From NCBI GenBank assembly GCA_963830885.1, contig CAWHOA010000023.1, positions 73,010 through 137,009 on the forward strand: DNA of 64,000 bases, in the 5' to 3' direction. Position numbers and translations under genes: made by a program. This stretch comes from JAIBJN01 sp963830885. GTDB taxonomy: Bacteria; Actinomycetota; Thermoleophilia; Gaiellales; Gaiellaceae. Each line of letters starts with the position of its first letter. Position 1 is the stretch's first letter. The notes below the pieces were generated by a model. The model did not search any database. It saw nothing but the letters and a program-made list of their open reading frames with translations, and was not told the DNA's origin. Of the stretch, positions 16,971 through 28,564 are shown piece after piece.

Positions 16971-17797
16971 ACGTCCTCCTGGCCGCCGCAGAGGGCGAGT
17001 TCGACCCGCAGCACGAGTTCATCCTCCAGGAGTGGGTGCCGCTCCACCTCGGGCCGCTCGACCTCTCCATCAACAAGGCGGTCGCCTACGTCTGGCTCGG
17101 CGGGATCCTGACGATCGCGCTCGGCATCTGGTTGATGCGCTTCGGCCTCGCGCTGCGGCCCGACCGCCGGCAGACGACCGGCGAGGCCCTCTACGAGGCC
17201 GTCCAGGAGCAGATCGCCGAGTCGAGCATCCCCTCGAAGGCGCTCCACCTCTGGTTCCCGTACGTGGCGGCGCTCTTCCTCTTCATCTGGGTCCTGAACG
17301 TCGTCGGCTTCATCCCGCTGCCGCTTTCGGACGAGAAGTTCGACCTCTTCGGCCTCGAGCTGCCGACCTGGGGGATCTACGCCGCGACCGCCAACCTGAG
17401 CGTCACCCTCGCCCTCGCCCTCCTCACCTTCGGCGCGACCCACTTCGAGGGGATCCGCTACAACGGCGCCCGGCGCTACTTCAAGAGCTGGATCCCGGAG
17501 GGCGCGCCCAAGCCGCTCCTCGCGCTGATCATCCCCCTCGAGGTCATCTCGCAGTTCATGCGCCTGATCTCGCTCTCGGTGCGGCTCTTCGCCAACATGC
17601 TCGCGGGCCACATGCTGATCCTCGTCATGATCGGCCTCATCTTCATCTTCTCGGCCTGGTACCTCGTGCCCGTGTCCGTGCTCGCCGGCACGGTCATCTA
17701 CATCTTCGAGATCGGCATCGTCGTCACGATCCAGGCGTTCGTCTTCGCGCTGCTCTCGGCCATCTACATCGGCGCAGCGATCGAACCGGAACACTAG
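16967..17797 (+). CDS. atpB: ATP synthase Fo subunit a
   Basis: Subunit a forms the proton half-channels beside the c-ring. The 276-residue protein has five to six membrane helices and the essential Arg in SLSVRLFANMLAGHM (near residue 206), followed by the conserved polar residues of the same helix. The N-terminus HEFILQEWVPLHLG and the FPYVAALFLFIWVLN stretch are typical. It overlaps the preceding gene by four bases and is followed 18 nt later by atpE. Confidence 0.95.
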   Translation: MNVLLAAAEGEFDPQHEFILQEWVPLHLGPLDLSINKAVAYVWLGGILTIALGIWLMRFGLALRPDRRQTTGEALYEAVQEQIAESSIPSKALHLWFPYVAALFLFIWVLNVVGFIPLPLSDEKFDLFGLELPTWGIYAATANLSVTLALALLTFGATHFEGIRYNGARRYFKSWIPEGAPKPLLALIIPLEVISQFMRLISLSVRLFANMLAGHMLILVMIGLIFIFSAWYLVPVSVLAGTVIYIFEIGIVVTIQAFVFALLSAIYIGAAIEPEH

Positions 17798-17815
17798 GAA
17801 GGAAAGGGAGGAAAC

Positions 17816-18079
17816 GTGGACGTTCTGCTCGCACAGACCACCGACGCAGGCCTCGCCGACCTGGGGAAGGCGATCGCCTTCGGGGTCGGCGTCGGGCTCG
17901 GCGCGGTGGGCGCCGGCATCGGCATCGGCACGATCTTCGGCTCGATGATCCAGGCCGTCGCCCGGCAGCCCGAGCTCCGCGCGGAGCTGACCGGCATCCA
18001 GTGGCTCGGCTTCGCGCTCACGGAGGCCGTCGTCTTCTACGCGCTGCTCGGCGGCCTGCTCGCCTTCGTGCTCGTCTGA
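17816..18079 (+). CDS. atpE: ATP synthase Fo subunit c
   Basis: The 87-residue double-helix hairpin forms the rotor ring. Helix 1 is the glycine-rich GVGVGLGAVGAGIGIGTIFG, the polar loop is ARQPELR, and helix 2 holds the ion-carrying Glu in FALTEAVVFYALLGG. The residue after Glu is Ala and no sodium-type Glu-Ser/Thr pattern is visible, so proton coupling is likelier (inference). The start is GTG 17816 behind a strong GGGAGGAAA, which suits the high copy number of c. The TGA overlaps the atpF ATG. Confidence 0.96.
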   Translation: MDVLLAQTTDAGLADLGKAIAFGVGVGLGAVGAGIGIGTIFGSMIQAVARQPELRAELTGIQWLGFALTEAVVFYALLGGLLAFVLV

Positions 18080-18654
18080 TGGACGCGCTGCTCCAGGCCT
18101 TCGTCTTCGCGCAGGAGACGACCACCACCGCGGAGGAGAGCGAGGGCTCGCTCATCGACGTCGTCCCGGGCCTGATGGTCTGGACGATCCTCACGTTCCT
18201 GATCGTCCTCTGGGTGCTCCGGCGCTTCGCGTTCGGACGGATCCAGGGGCTGATCGACCAGCGGCGCGACCGCATCCGCGAGGCCCTCGACGAGGCCGAC
18301 AAGGCCCGCCAGGAGGCCCGCGAGCTGCGCGAGCTCGTCCGCAAGGAGCGCGAGGAGGCGAAGGTCGAGCGCGAGCGCATCCTCGACGAGTCCCGGCGGC
18401 AGGCCCAGGTCCAGCTCGACCAGGCGCGGACGGCGGCCGACACCGACCTGAAGGAGCGGCTGGAGAAGAACCGCGAGGAGCTCGAGGCGGAGAACGCCAG
18501 GCTCCGGGAGCAGATCCGCCGCGACGTCGTCGAGCTGACGCTGCTCGCCGCCGAGAAGGTGACGGGCAAGGTGCTCGACGAGGACGACCAGCGCCGGCTG
18601 ATCGACGAGACGGTCGCCGAGGTGGACGTGAAGCGGATCGCGAGCGAGAACTAG
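18079..18654 (+). CDS. atpF: ATP synthase Fo subunit b
   Basis: Subunit b is the peripheral stalk. The 191-residue protein has one membrane anchor (about residues 27-47), then a long charged coiled coil (about 60-160) rich in Glu/Arg heptads. It begins at ATG 18079, overlapping the atpE stop by one base. It ends 11 nt before atpH. The length is at the upper end of the family. Confidence 0.95.
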   Translation: MDALLQAFVFAQETTTTAEESEGSLIDVVPGLMVWTILTFLIVLWVLRRFAFGRIQGLIDQRRDRIREALDEADKARQEARELRELVRKEREEAKVERERILDESRRQAQVQLDQARTAADTDLKERLEKNREELEAENARLREQIRRDVVELTLLAAEKVTGKVLDEDDQRRLIDETVAEVDVKRIASEN

Positions 18655-18665
18655 GAGGCGCGGCA

Positions 18666-19200
18666 TTGGCGGTCGCACATCGCGTGTACGCCGAGGCGCT
18701 CCTCGAGGCCGCCCGCGACGCAGGGCCGCGTCGAGGAGGTGCGCCGCGAGCTGGCCGAGTTCGTCGAGGCGGTCCGGAGCTCGCCCGAGCTCCGCTCGCT
18801 CCTCCGGAACCCGCAGATCGAGCCGCACGTGAAGCGCGACGCGCTCGGCGCGGCGCTCGCCGAAGCCGATCCGCTCGTCAGGAACGTCCTGCAGCTCCTC
18901 GCCGAGAAGGGCCGCCTCGGCGAGGTCGAGGAGATCCAGGCCGAGCTCGAGCGGCTGATCGCCCGGGCGGAGCGCGTCCTCGAGCTCGAGCTCACGACCG
19001 CGGTCGAGCTCTCCGACGACGAGGCGGCCAAGGTCGTCGGCCAGATCGAGCAGGCGGCCGGCCGCAAGGTGGAGGCCACCAGAACCGTCGACCCCGAGCT
19101 GATCGGGGGCATCGTCATCCAGGCCGGCTCGCAGCGCCTCGACGCGAGCGTGCGCGGCCGACTGGACCAGCTACGCCAGGAACTCACAGCAAGGAGCTGA
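18666..19200 (+). CDS. atpH: ATP synthase F1 subunit delta, with a one-base frameshift
   Basis: Delta joins the F1 head to the b stalk. Translation starts at a TTG at 18666 behind AGGAGG (18653-18658): MAVAHRVYAEALLEAARDAG. The frame is lost near 18723, where GGG appears to stand for GG. The +1 frame continues RVEEVRRELAEFVEAV to the C-terminal half LIGGIVIQAGSQRLDASVRGRL, which is diagnostic. The restored protein has about 177 residues. atpH is needed for a working enzyme, so the extra G is probably an error in the sequence. Confidence 0.88.
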
Positions 19201-19207
19201 CGATCAA

Positions 19208-20746
19208 GTGAAGCTACGTCCCGAAGAGATCACGTCGATCCTCAAGCAGCGCATCGAGGCCTACGACGTCGAGACCGACCTCGCCGAGGTCGGCACCGTG
19301 CTCGAGATCGGCGACGGCATCGCCAGGGTCTATGGCCTGGAGAGCTGTATGGCGCTGGAGATGGTCGAGCTCGAGCACGGGGTCACCGGCATCGCGCTCA
19401 ACCTCGAGGAGGACAACGTCGGGGTCGCCCTCTTCGGCGACTGGGAGAAGGTTGCCGAAGGCCAGACCGTGAAGCGGACCGGCAAGGTCATCAGCGTCCC
19501 GGTCGGCGACGAGCTGGTCGGCCGCATCGTCAACCCGCTCGGCATCCCCCTCGACGGCCAGGGCCCGCTGCAGTCCTCGGAGAGCCGCCTGCTCGAGTTC
19601 AAGGCGCCGGGCGTCGTCAACCGCCAGCCGGTGACCGAGCCGCTCCAGACCGGCATCAAGGCGATCGACTCGATGATCCCGATCGGCCGCGGCCAGCGCG
19701 AGCTCGTCATCGGAGACCGCTCGACGGGCAAGACCGCGATCCTCGTCGACACGATCCTGAACCAGCGCGGCCAGGACATGATCTGCATCTACGTCGCCAT
19801 CGGCCAGAAGGCCTCGACGGTCGCGCAGGTGTACGAGCGCCTCAAGGAGGCGGGGGCGATGGACTACACGATCATCGTCACGGCCTCCGCTACGGAGGCG
19901 GCGCCGATCAAGTGGATGGCGCCCTACGCCGGCACGGCCATGGGCGAGCACTTCCTCTACAACGGCAAGCACGCCGTCTGCATGTACGACGACCTCTCGA
20001 AGCACGCCGACGCCTACCGGCAGATGTCGCTCCTGCTGCGGCGCCCGCCGGGCCGCGAGGCGTTCCCGGGCGACGTGTTCTACCTGCACTCGCGCCTGCT
20101 CGAGCGCTCCTGCAAGCTCTCCGACGAGCTGGGCGGCGGCTCCCTGACGGCGCTGCCGGTGATCGAGACCCAGGCCGGCGACGTCTCCGCGTACATCCCG
20201 ACCAACGTCATCTCGATCACGGACGGCCAGATCTTCCTCGAGTCCGACCTCTTCTACTCGGGCGTGCGCCCGGCGATCAACGTCGGCATCTCGGTCAGCC
20301 GCGTCGGCGGGAACGCGCAGACGAAGGCGATGAAGGCGGTCGCCGGCCGCCTGCGCCTCGACCTCGCGCAGTACCGCGAGCTGGAGGCCTTCGCACAGTT
20401 CGGCTCCGAGCTCGACGCGCAGACGCAGCGCACGCTCGCCCTGGGCGAGCGGATGGTGGCGACGCTGAATCAGCCGCAGTACCAGCCGTGGCCCCTGGAG
20501 GAGCAGGTGATCGCGATCTTCGCCGGCATCCAGGGCCTGCTCGACGACGTCCCGCCGGACCAGGTCCCGCGCTTCCAGGAGGAGCTGCGCGAGTACCTGC
20601 GAACCGAGAGCACGGTCTACGCGGGCATCCGCGACTCGGGCGCCTTCCCGGACGAGGCGCAGGCCGCCGCCAGGAAGCTGATCGAGGACTTCAAGGGCAC
20701 GTTCGCGATCCACGAGGAGGCCGGCCTCGCCGGCGCACCCGCCTAG
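19208..20746 (+). CDS. atpA: ATP synthase F1 subunit alpha
   Basis: Alpha is the non-catalytic nucleotide-binding subunit of F1. The 512-residue protein has the P-loop GDRSTGKTA (the common form is GDRQTGKT), the RPAINVGISVSRVGGNAQ signature and the catalytic-site Arg in that segment. The N-terminus has the beta-barrel IGDGIARVYGLES. The start is a GTG at 19208 preceded by AGGAG. It follows atpH after 7 nt, and its TAG shares a base with the GTG of atpG. Confidence 0.97.
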   Translation: MKLRPEEITSILKQRIEAYDVETDLAEVGTVLEIGDGIARVYGLESCMALEMVELEHGVTGIALNLEEDNVGVALFGDWEKVAEGQTVKRTGKVISVPVGDELVGRIVNPLGIPLDGQGPLQSSESRLLEFKAPGVVNRQPVTEPLQTGIKAIDSMIPIGRGQRELVIGDRSTGKTAILVDTILNQRGQDMICIYVAIGQKASTVAQVYERLKEAGAMDYTIIVTASATEAAPIKWMAPYAGTAMGEHFLYNGKHAVCMYDDLSKHADAYRQMSLLLRRPPGREAFPGDVFYLHSRLLERSCKLSDELGGGSLTALPVIETQAGDVSAYIPTNVISITDGQIFLESDLFYSGVRPAINVGISVSRVGGNAQTKAMKAVAGRLRLDLAQYRELEAFAQFGSELDAQTQRTLALGERMVATLNQPQYQPWPLEEQVIAIFAGIQGLLDDVPPDQVPRFQEELREYLRTESTVYAGIRDSGAFPDEAQAAARKLIEDFKGTFAIHEEAGLAGAPA

Positions 20747-21636
20747 TGGCGACAGTCCAGGACATCAAGCGGCGGCTCCGCTCCGTCCGCAACACGCGCA
20801 AGATCACGAAGGCGATGGAGCTCGTCGCCGCGGCGAAGCTCCGCCGCGCCGAGGCCCGCATCGGGGCGCTGCGGCCCTACGCCGAGCGCATGCGCGAGCT
20901 GATGATCGGGACGGCGCGTGCGACACCTGCCCGCGGCTTCCCGCTCCTCGAGGCCAGGGAGCCCATCAACTCCGTGGCCATCCTTCCCCTCACGGGCGAC
21001 CGCGGCCTCGCCGGCGCGTTCAACGCGCAGATCGTCCGCCGCGCGCTCCAGCTGGAGCGAGAGGTTCGCGCGGAGGGGGCGAACGTCCGCTGGGTCGTGG
21101 TCGGCAAGAAGGGCCGCTCGACGCTGCGCTTCCGCCGGTACGACGTCGAGCAGGCCTGGGTCGACTTCACCGACCGTCCGGTCTACGCCGACGCCGTCGC
21201 CATCGCGAAGACCCTCGCCGACCTCTTCGTCGAGCGGGAAGTCGATCGCGTCGTCATGGTCTACAACCACTACGTCTCGCCCCTCACGCAGACCGTGAGC
21301 GTCGAGGACGTCCTCCCGATCCCGCGCACGCTGCTCGAGGAGGAGGAGAAGAGCGCGTACGAGATCGCGCTCGAGGGCGACTTCATCTACGAGCCCGAGC
21401 CGGAGGAGATCCTCGCCCGCCTGCTCCCGACCTACCTCGAGACGACCGTCTACCGGGCGCTGCTCGAGTCCGCGGCGTCGGAGCACGGCGCCCGCATGAC
21501 CGCCATGCGCAACGCCTCGAAGAACGCCGGCGAGCTGATCGACCGCCTGACGCTCGACATGAACCGCGCGCGCCAGTCGGAGATCACGCAGGAGATCCTC
21601 GAGGTCGTCGCGGGCGCCGACGCGCTCACCCAGTGA
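20746..21636 (+). CDS. atpG: ATP synthase F1 subunit gamma
   Basis: Gamma is the central rotor shaft. The 296-residue protein starts VATVQDIKRRLRSVRNTRKI at GTG 20746, the conserved N-terminal helix with ITKAMELVAAAKLRRA. The C-terminal helix has RMTAMRNASKNAGELIDRL followed by ARQSEITQEILEVVAGA. Both coiled-coil ends are intact. A long upstream open frame to 19912 is only the shadow of atpA. Normally atpD follows directly; here a 165-bp palindromic element begins 7 nt after the stop and atpD lies 7.5 kb away. Confidence 0.95.
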   Translation: MATVQDIKRRLRSVRNTRKITKAMELVAAAKLRRAEARIGALRPYAERMRELMIGTARATPARGFPLLEAREPINSVAILPLTGDRGLAGAFNAQIVRRALQLEREVRAEGANVRWVVVGKKGRSTLRFRRYDVEQAWVDFTDRPVYADAVAIAKTLADLFVEREVDRVVMVYNHYVSPLTQTVSVEDVLPIPRTLLEEEEKSAYEIALEGDFIYEPEPEEILARLLPTYLETTVYRALLESAASEHGARMTAMRNASKNAGELIDRLTLDMNRARQSEITQEILEVVAGADALTQ

Positions 21637-21642
21637 CCCTCA

Positions 21643-21807
21643 AGAGCTCCTAACGCAATGAGGAGCGATGCCGCCTGGCCGCGCTGGGCGGCCCGAGGCG
21701 GCGTCCTCAGTCGCGCCCATACCTCTGCAGGTATGAACGCTCCCTGCGTCCTTCCCTCGAACCACCCATCGCACCCAGTCGGCGGGTCATCATTCCGTCA
21801 GAGCTCT
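21643..21807 (-). repeat. full-length palindromic element A1 (165 bp) with central hairpin
   Basis: The ends are inverted repeats AGAGCTC (21643-21649) and GAGCTCT (21801-21807), extending inward over some 30 nt. The centre is a hairpin CATACCT-CTGC-AGGTATG at 21718-21735. Read on the minus strand, the core AAGGACGCAGGG, GCGTTC, stem, GGGCGC, GAGGACGC matches the elements at 35067 and 63048. Three of the seven inner stem pairs differ from those copies, each as a paired compensatory change. Confidence 0.8.
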
Positions 21808-21837
21808 AACGGGTGCGGCCCGGCGGCGTCTGACTGA

Positions 21838-22777
21838 GTGATGCGCGCGCTCGCCGTCCTGCTCGCCGTCGCCGCGCTCGTCGCGCTCGCTGCCGTGGCC
21901 GGGGTGCTCGGCGACGGCGCCGGTGACGCCGAGGCGGCCCCATGGACGTTCGGCGAGTCGATGTCGCAGCGCCGCAGCTACGTCGCGGCCGCCGACATCG
22001 AGGGCCAGGTCTACGCGGCGGGCGGCATGGTCGGGGAGACCGGGCGGCCGCTCGACCTGCTCGCGCGCTACGACCCGGAGGCCGACTCCTGGGAGACGTT
22101 GCGGCGCATGCCGGAGCCGGTGCGGGCCGGCGCCGCGGCGGCGGTCGACGGGGTGCTGTACGTGTTCGGCGGCTCGACCGCCGACGGCAACACCGACGCC
22201 GTGATACGCCTACGACCCGGCCGCGGACGAGTGGAGCGAGCGCGCGCCGCTCCCGGAGGCGCGGTTCAACCATTCCGCGGTAGCGCTCGACGGGAAGGTC
22301 TACGTCCTCGGCGGCTTCCGCGAAGGGGAAGAGCTGCGCACGGTGGACGTCTACGATCCGGCCACGGATTCCTGGTCGGAGGGCCCCGAGCTCCCGATTC
22401 CCAACCACGCCTTCGACGCCGTCGCCTTCGACGGCGAGATCTGGATGATCGGCGGCAGGCGCGAGGACGAGATCCTCACTGACGTCTGGATCCTGAATCC
22501 GGAGACCGGGGAGTGGCGGGAAGGCCCCGAGATGCCCGAGCCGATGGAGCTCCTCGGCGCGGCCGTGGCCGGGGACGAGATCCATGCGGTCTGGGAGAGC
22601 ACGTACCAGATCTACGACGCGGGCACGGGCACCTGGCGCGACGGCCCGCGCTCGCTCGTCACGCGTCACGGACTGCAGACGTTCTACCTCGACGGGATGC
22701 TCCTCACGGTCGGCGGTTGCACGACGCAGCTGCGCGACAGCCAGGTCGTGGAACGCCGGGTCCTTCCCACGCGCTAA
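21838..22777 (+). CDS. secreted kelch-repeat beta-propeller protein, with a one-base frameshift
   Basis: The protein has an N-terminal signal or anchor (MRALAVLLAVAALVALAAVA) and five to six kelch repeats of about 48 residues. Each carries the GG pair and a spaced Tyr/Trp: VYAAGGM..ARYDPEADSW, VLYVFGG..YAYDPAADEW, VYVLGG..DVYDPATDSW, IWMIGG..WILNPETGEW, and a final TVGG. The frame is lost at about 22204: GTGATACGCC should read GTGTACGCC, so one base appears inserted. The starts are GTG 21838 or ATG 21841. Kelch propellers bind ligands or act as sugar oxidases; no catalytic residues were recognised. It lies between atpG and a peptide transporter, an unusual place. Confidence 0.78.
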
Positions 22778-22864
22778 CTTCGGCGGGCATGGCGCGTCTA
22801 AGCAACAAGTGGCCGCCCGGCCAGCTCGACGCGCGGCCGTTCGTGAAACAACAGGAGGGCAGCA

Positions 22865-24535
22865 GTGCATAGGAACAGATGGCTTCTGCTCGTCGTGGCG
22901 CTCGCCACCGTCCTTTCGCTGGCCGCCGTCGGGTGCGGCGGCGACGACGATGACGACGGTGCCGCCCAGGACGAGACAGGCGCGACCGACACCGGCGCAA
23001 CCGAGCCGGCAGCGGAGCAGGTACTCCGCATCGCATGGAGTGCTGAGCCGCCGTCGCTCGACCCGGGCAAGGCAACGGACACGACGTCCACGAACGTGAT
23101 CATGGCCTTGATGGACCCGCTCGTGAAGCTCAATCCCGACACGCTCGAGCCCGAGCCGTCGCTGGCGGAGACCTGGGAGGTCGACGGGAGCACCGTTACG
23201 TTCCACCTCCGCGAGGACGCGACTTGGACGAACGGCGACCCGGTCACGGCGCAGGATTTCGTGTACTCGTGGAAGCGGACGCTCAGCCCCGAGCTCGCGG
23301 CTGACTACGCGTACCAGCTCTACGGGGTCACGGGCGCTGCCGAGTACAACGGCTGCGAGAAGAACTGCGAGGCGCTCGCCGACAAGGTCGGCGTCACCGC
23401 GGTCGACGACTACACGCTCCAGGTCGAGCTGACCTCCGAGCAGCCGTGGTTCCTCGGCCAGGTCTCGCACCACTCGTTCCTCCCGGTCCACCAGGCGACC
23501 GTCGAGGAGTTCGGCGACAACTGGACCGATCCGGAGAACATCGTCACCAACGGCCCCTTCATGCTCGAGTCGTGGGATCACGAGGCCTCCATCAACATGG
23601 TCAAGAACCCCGACTGGCGCGACGCCGCAAACGTCGCGCTCGAGCGCATCGATGGCTCGATCATCGTCGACGGCATCACGAAGGTCCAGGCCTTCGAGGC
23701 CGGCGAGGTGGACGCAACCGACGGCGGCGCGCTCCCGCCCGAGGAGATCGAGCGCCTGAAGACGGAGCCGTACTACGATCAGTACCCGGCTCTGGGAACG
23801 TATTACTACGGCTTCAACGTCGAGAACATCGGCCTCGAGCAGCGTAAGGCGATGTCCCTCGCCATCAACCGGAAGATCATCACCGACCAGATCGACCGGA
23901 CCGGCCGCGCGCAGGCCACGGGCATGACCCCCCCGGGCATCAAGGGCTTCGACGTCATCAACCCGAACTCGCCCTGGCTGCCGGCCGAGGGCGACATGAC
24001 GCAGGCCCAGGAGCTCATGGGCCAGGCGCAGGACGCGAAGACCAAGATCAACCTGTTCCACAACGACTCGCCCGGCCACAAGGAGATCGCCGTCGCCGTG
24101 CAGTCGATGTGGCAGGAGCTCGGCATCGAGACCACCATCAAGGCGCAGGAGTGGGCCCAGTACCTCGAGTTCCTCGGCCCGCCGCCGAACAAGGCGGTCG
24201 ACGCCTACCGCCTCGGGTGGATCTACGACTTCCCGGATGCGATCAACGGGCTCGAGCTCTTCACCTGCGACTCGGGCAACAACAACACCAACTGGTGCAA
24301 CGAGGAGTACGACGCCCTCGTCGAGGAAGCCAAGCAGACTCTCGACGACGACGCTCGCTACGAGATCTACCGCCAGCTGGAAGGGGTCATGTTCGACGAG
24401 GACGGCGAGGTGCCGCTCACGCCGATCATGTGGTACACGTACCCGAACCTCGAGCAGGACTCGGTTCGGGACACGTTCTTCATCAACCCGCTCGACCAGA
24501 TCGACTTCACCAAGGTCGTCGTCGCGGGAGGTTAG
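22865..24535 (+). CDS. oligopeptide/dipeptide ABC transporter substrate-binding lipoprotein (OppA/family 5)
   Basis: This 556-residue lipoprotein captures peptides for the following permease. The start is GTG 22865 with AGGAGG 5 nt upstream. A short basic start and hydrophobic stretch end in LAAVGCGGDDDD, whose Cys (near residue 22) would be lipidated. An acidic linker follows, typical of actinobacterial lipoproteins. The SBP family 5 signature is LVKLNPDTLEPEPSLAETWE near residues 87-106, with FVYSWKRTLSP, GPFMLESW and YYGFNVEN further on. A strong hairpin terminator after the stop probably raises this protein over the membrane subunits. Confidence 0.93.
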   Translation: MHRNRWLLLVVALATVLSLAAVGCGGDDDDDGAAQDETGATDTGATEPAAEQVLRIAWSAEPPSLDPGKATDTTSTNVIMALMDPLVKLNPDTLEPEPSLAETWEVDGSTVTFHLREDATWTNGDPVTAQDFVYSWKRTLSPELAADYAYQLYGVTGAAEYNGCEKNCEALADKVGVTAVDDYTLQVELTSEQPWFLGQVSHHSFLPVHQATVEEFGDNWTDPENIVTNGPFMLESWDHEASINMVKNPDWRDAANVALERIDGSIIVDGITKVQAFEAGEVDATDGGALPPEEIERLKTEPYYDQYPALGTYYYGFNVENIGLEQRKAMSLAINRKIITDQIDRTGRAQATGMTPPGIKGFDVINPNSPWLPAEGDMTQAQELMGQAQDAKTKINLFHNDSPGHKEIAVAVQSMWQELGIETTIKAQEWAQYLEFLGPPPNKAVDAYRLGWIYDFPDAINGLELFTCDSGNNNTNWCNEEYDALVEEAKQTLDDDARYEIYRQLEGVMFDEDGEVPLTPIMWYTYPNLEQDSVRDTFFINPLDQIDFTKVVVAGG

Positions 24536-24557
24536 GAGCGAAAAGTCGACGAGATGA

Positions 24558-24592
24558 CAGGCGGGGCGCTCAGGCGCCCCGCCTGCTCTTGT
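24558..24592 (+). terminator. intrinsic terminator or attenuator after oppA
   Basis: A perfect 12-bp stem CAGGCGGGGCGC / GCGCCCCGCCTG with loop TCAG lies at 24558-24585, followed by CTCTTGTT. It sits between the binding-protein gene and the permease genes, where partial termination is common. Confidence 0.8.
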
Positions 24593-24629
24593 TGCCAATC
24601 GGTGTCCATCGGGTAGACAATCCAGTCAG

Positions 24630-25568
24630 ATGGCAACGTTCATCATCAGGAGGGTCGTCTGGACGATCCCAGTGATCCTCCTCGTCATCTTCATGATCTT
24701 CATCATGATGCGGCAGATCGAGGGGAACCCGTTCCGCCGCACGGAGCGGGCCGTGCCGCCGCAGGTGCAGGCCAACCTCGAGCGGAAGTTCAACCTCGAC
24801 GAGCCCGTGTACATGCAGTACCTGCTGTACGTGAAGGGTGTGTTCACGGGCGACCTGGGCCCGTCGCTGACGCAGACCGATCGAAGCGTGACGGAGATCG
24901 TGAAGGAGCACTTCCCGCGCTCCGTCAAGCTCGGCCTGCTCGCCTTCATGTGGGCGATCCTGTTCGGGATCCCGGCGGGGGTGATCGCGGCCCTCAGGCC
25001 GAACACGCTCTACGACTACATCCTCATGCTCTTCTCGAACATCGGCTTCGCCCTGCCCTCGTTCTTCGTGGCGACGCTGTTCATCTACTACTTCGCGGTC
25101 AAGGCAAGTCTCGTCCCGACGAACGGGTGGCCGCTCGGTTTCTGGGAGGTGGACTCGCGTGTGCTCCTCCCGTCGCTCGCCCTCGCGCTCTACCCGATGG
25201 CGTACTTCGCGAGGCTCGTGCGCGGGACGATGCTCGAGACGATGCAGCAGGACTACGTCCGCACAGCGCGCGCCAAGGGACTGCGCTGGAAGAGCATCGT
25301 CACGCGCCACGTCTTCCGGAACTCGCTCATCCCGGTGGTAACCGCGACGGCTCCGCTCTTCGGACTCGTCATCACGGGGACGTTCGTGATCGAGGTGATC
25401 TTCTCGATCCCCGGGATCGGCAGGTATTTCATCAACTCCGTGTCTGCGCGCGACTACTCGGTCGTCATGGGCATCACCGTGCTGACCTCGCTCGTCGTGA
25501 TCTTCTTGAACCTCATCGTGGACATCGCCTACGGGTTCCTCGATCCGAGGACGAGGACGAGCCGGTGA
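24630..25568 (+). CDS. peptide ABC transporter permease (OppB/DppB type)
   Basis: The 312-residue membrane protein starts MATFIIRRVVWTIPVILLVI, the usual first helix of DppB/OppB. Six membrane segments follow. The cytoplasmic EAA loop that contacts the ATPase is DYVRTARAKGLRWKSIVTRH (near residues 209-228). The C-terminal LNLIVDIAYGFLDPRTR is family-typical. It pairs with the OppC-type gene 7 nt downstream. Confidence 0.93.
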   Translation: MATFIIRRVVWTIPVILLVIFMIFIMMRQIEGNPFRRTERAVPPQVQANLERKFNLDEPVYMQYLLYVKGVFTGDLGPSLTQTDRSVTEIVKEHFPRSVKLGLLAFMWAILFGIPAGVIAALRPNTLYDYILMLFSNIGFALPSFFVATLFIYYFAVKASLVPTNGWPLGFWEVDSRVLLPSLALALYPMAYFARLVRGTMLETMQQDYVRTARAKGLRWKSIVTRHVFRNSLIPVVTATAPLFGLVITGTFVIEVIFSIPGIGRYFINSVSARDYSVVMGITVLTSLVVIFLNLIVDIAYGFLDPRTRTSR

Positions 25569-25575
25569 CCGACTG

Positions 25576-26541
25576 ATGGTCGTCAACCCGCGCGAGGCGG
25601 CGACGCTCGAGCCGCAGACGTCGGCTCCGCCGCTCCTCGAGACGGCCGGCGCTCCGATCCGCCAGACGTCGCTCTGGCGCGATGCGTATCGCCGGTACCT
25701 GCGGAACAAGGGCGCGGTCGCCTCGGCGGTCCTCTTCGTCATCATCCTCCTCTACTGCTTCCTGATCCCCGGGTTCTGGTTCATCCCCGGGATCTGGACG
25801 ACGCTCTTCGACATCGACCCGAACCAGGTCAACTTCCTCGAGACGTACCTGCCGCCGTCGCTCGAGCACCCGTTCGGCACCGACCAGTTCGGCCGCGACA
25901 TCTTCACGCGCGTCGCGAAGGGCGGCCAGGTCTCCATCGGGATCGGCTTCGCGGCCACGATCGCCATCCTCGTGATCGGCATCGCCTACGGCTCGATCTC
26001 GGGCTTCATCGGCGGGAAGCTCGACAACGCGATGATGCGCTTCCTAGACGCGCTCTACGGCCTGCCGTTTCTGCCCTTCGCGATCCTGGCGCTGGCGGTC
26101 ATCGGCACCGTGACCTTCTGGACGATGGTGGTGGCGCTGACGATCGCAAGCTGGTTCACCGCGGCGCGCATCGTCAGGGGCCAGGTGATCACGCTGAAGG
26201 AGAACGACTACGTCCGCGCGGCGCACGCCGTCGGCGCGCGCTGGCACCGGGTGCTGACGCGGCACCTCCTGCCGAACACGCTGGGCGTGCTCATCATCGC
26301 GGTCTTCCTCGAGCTCCCCGCCGTCGTCCTCGGCGAGGCGTTCCTCTCCTTCATCGGGCTCGGCATCAACCCGCCCGATGCGTCCTGGGGCTCGCTGGCG
26401 AGCGAGGGCCGGCAGTCCTACCAGACGCATCCGCTCGAGCTCTGGATCCCGTGCATCTTCATCGCGACGCTCGTCCTCTGCGCGAACTTCATCGCCGACG
26501 GGCTGCGTGACGCCCTCGATCCGCGCACGAGGGAGACCTGA
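25576..26541 (+). CDS. peptide ABC transporter permease (OppC/DppC type)
   Basis: The 321-residue protein has a cytoplasmic N-terminus (about 50 residues) before six helices. The signature HPFGTDQFGRDIFTRV is diagnostic for OppC/DppC. The EAA loop is DYVRAAHAVGARWHRVLTRH and the end is DGLRDALDPRTRE. It forms a heterodimeric channel with the preceding gene product. Confidence 0.94.
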   Translation: MVVNPREAATLEPQTSAPPLLETAGAPIRQTSLWRDAYRRYLRNKGAVASAVLFVIILLYCFLIPGFWFIPGIWTTLFDIDPNQVNFLETYLPPSLEHPFGTDQFGRDIFTRVAKGGQVSIGIGFAATIAILVIGIAYGSISGFIGGKLDNAMMRFLDALYGLPFLPFAILALAVIGTVTFWTMVVALTIASWFTAARIVRGQVITLKENDYVRAAHAVGARWHRVLTRHLLPNTLGVLIIAVFLELPAVVLGEAFLSFIGLGINPPDASWGSLASEGRQSYQTHPLELWIPCIFIATLVLCANFIADGLRDALDPRTRET

Positions 26542-26604
26542 GCAAGTGCCGCACCAGGCAATGTGCGACGCAGAGTCACAGCAGCATCACCTGGAGGGGC
26601 ACTA

Positions 26605-28508
<1,904 letters not shown>

Positions 28509-28564
28509 CGGTCCTGTATCCGCTCACGTCCTAACCTCGCCGCGCCGATATCGTCTGAGAAGGT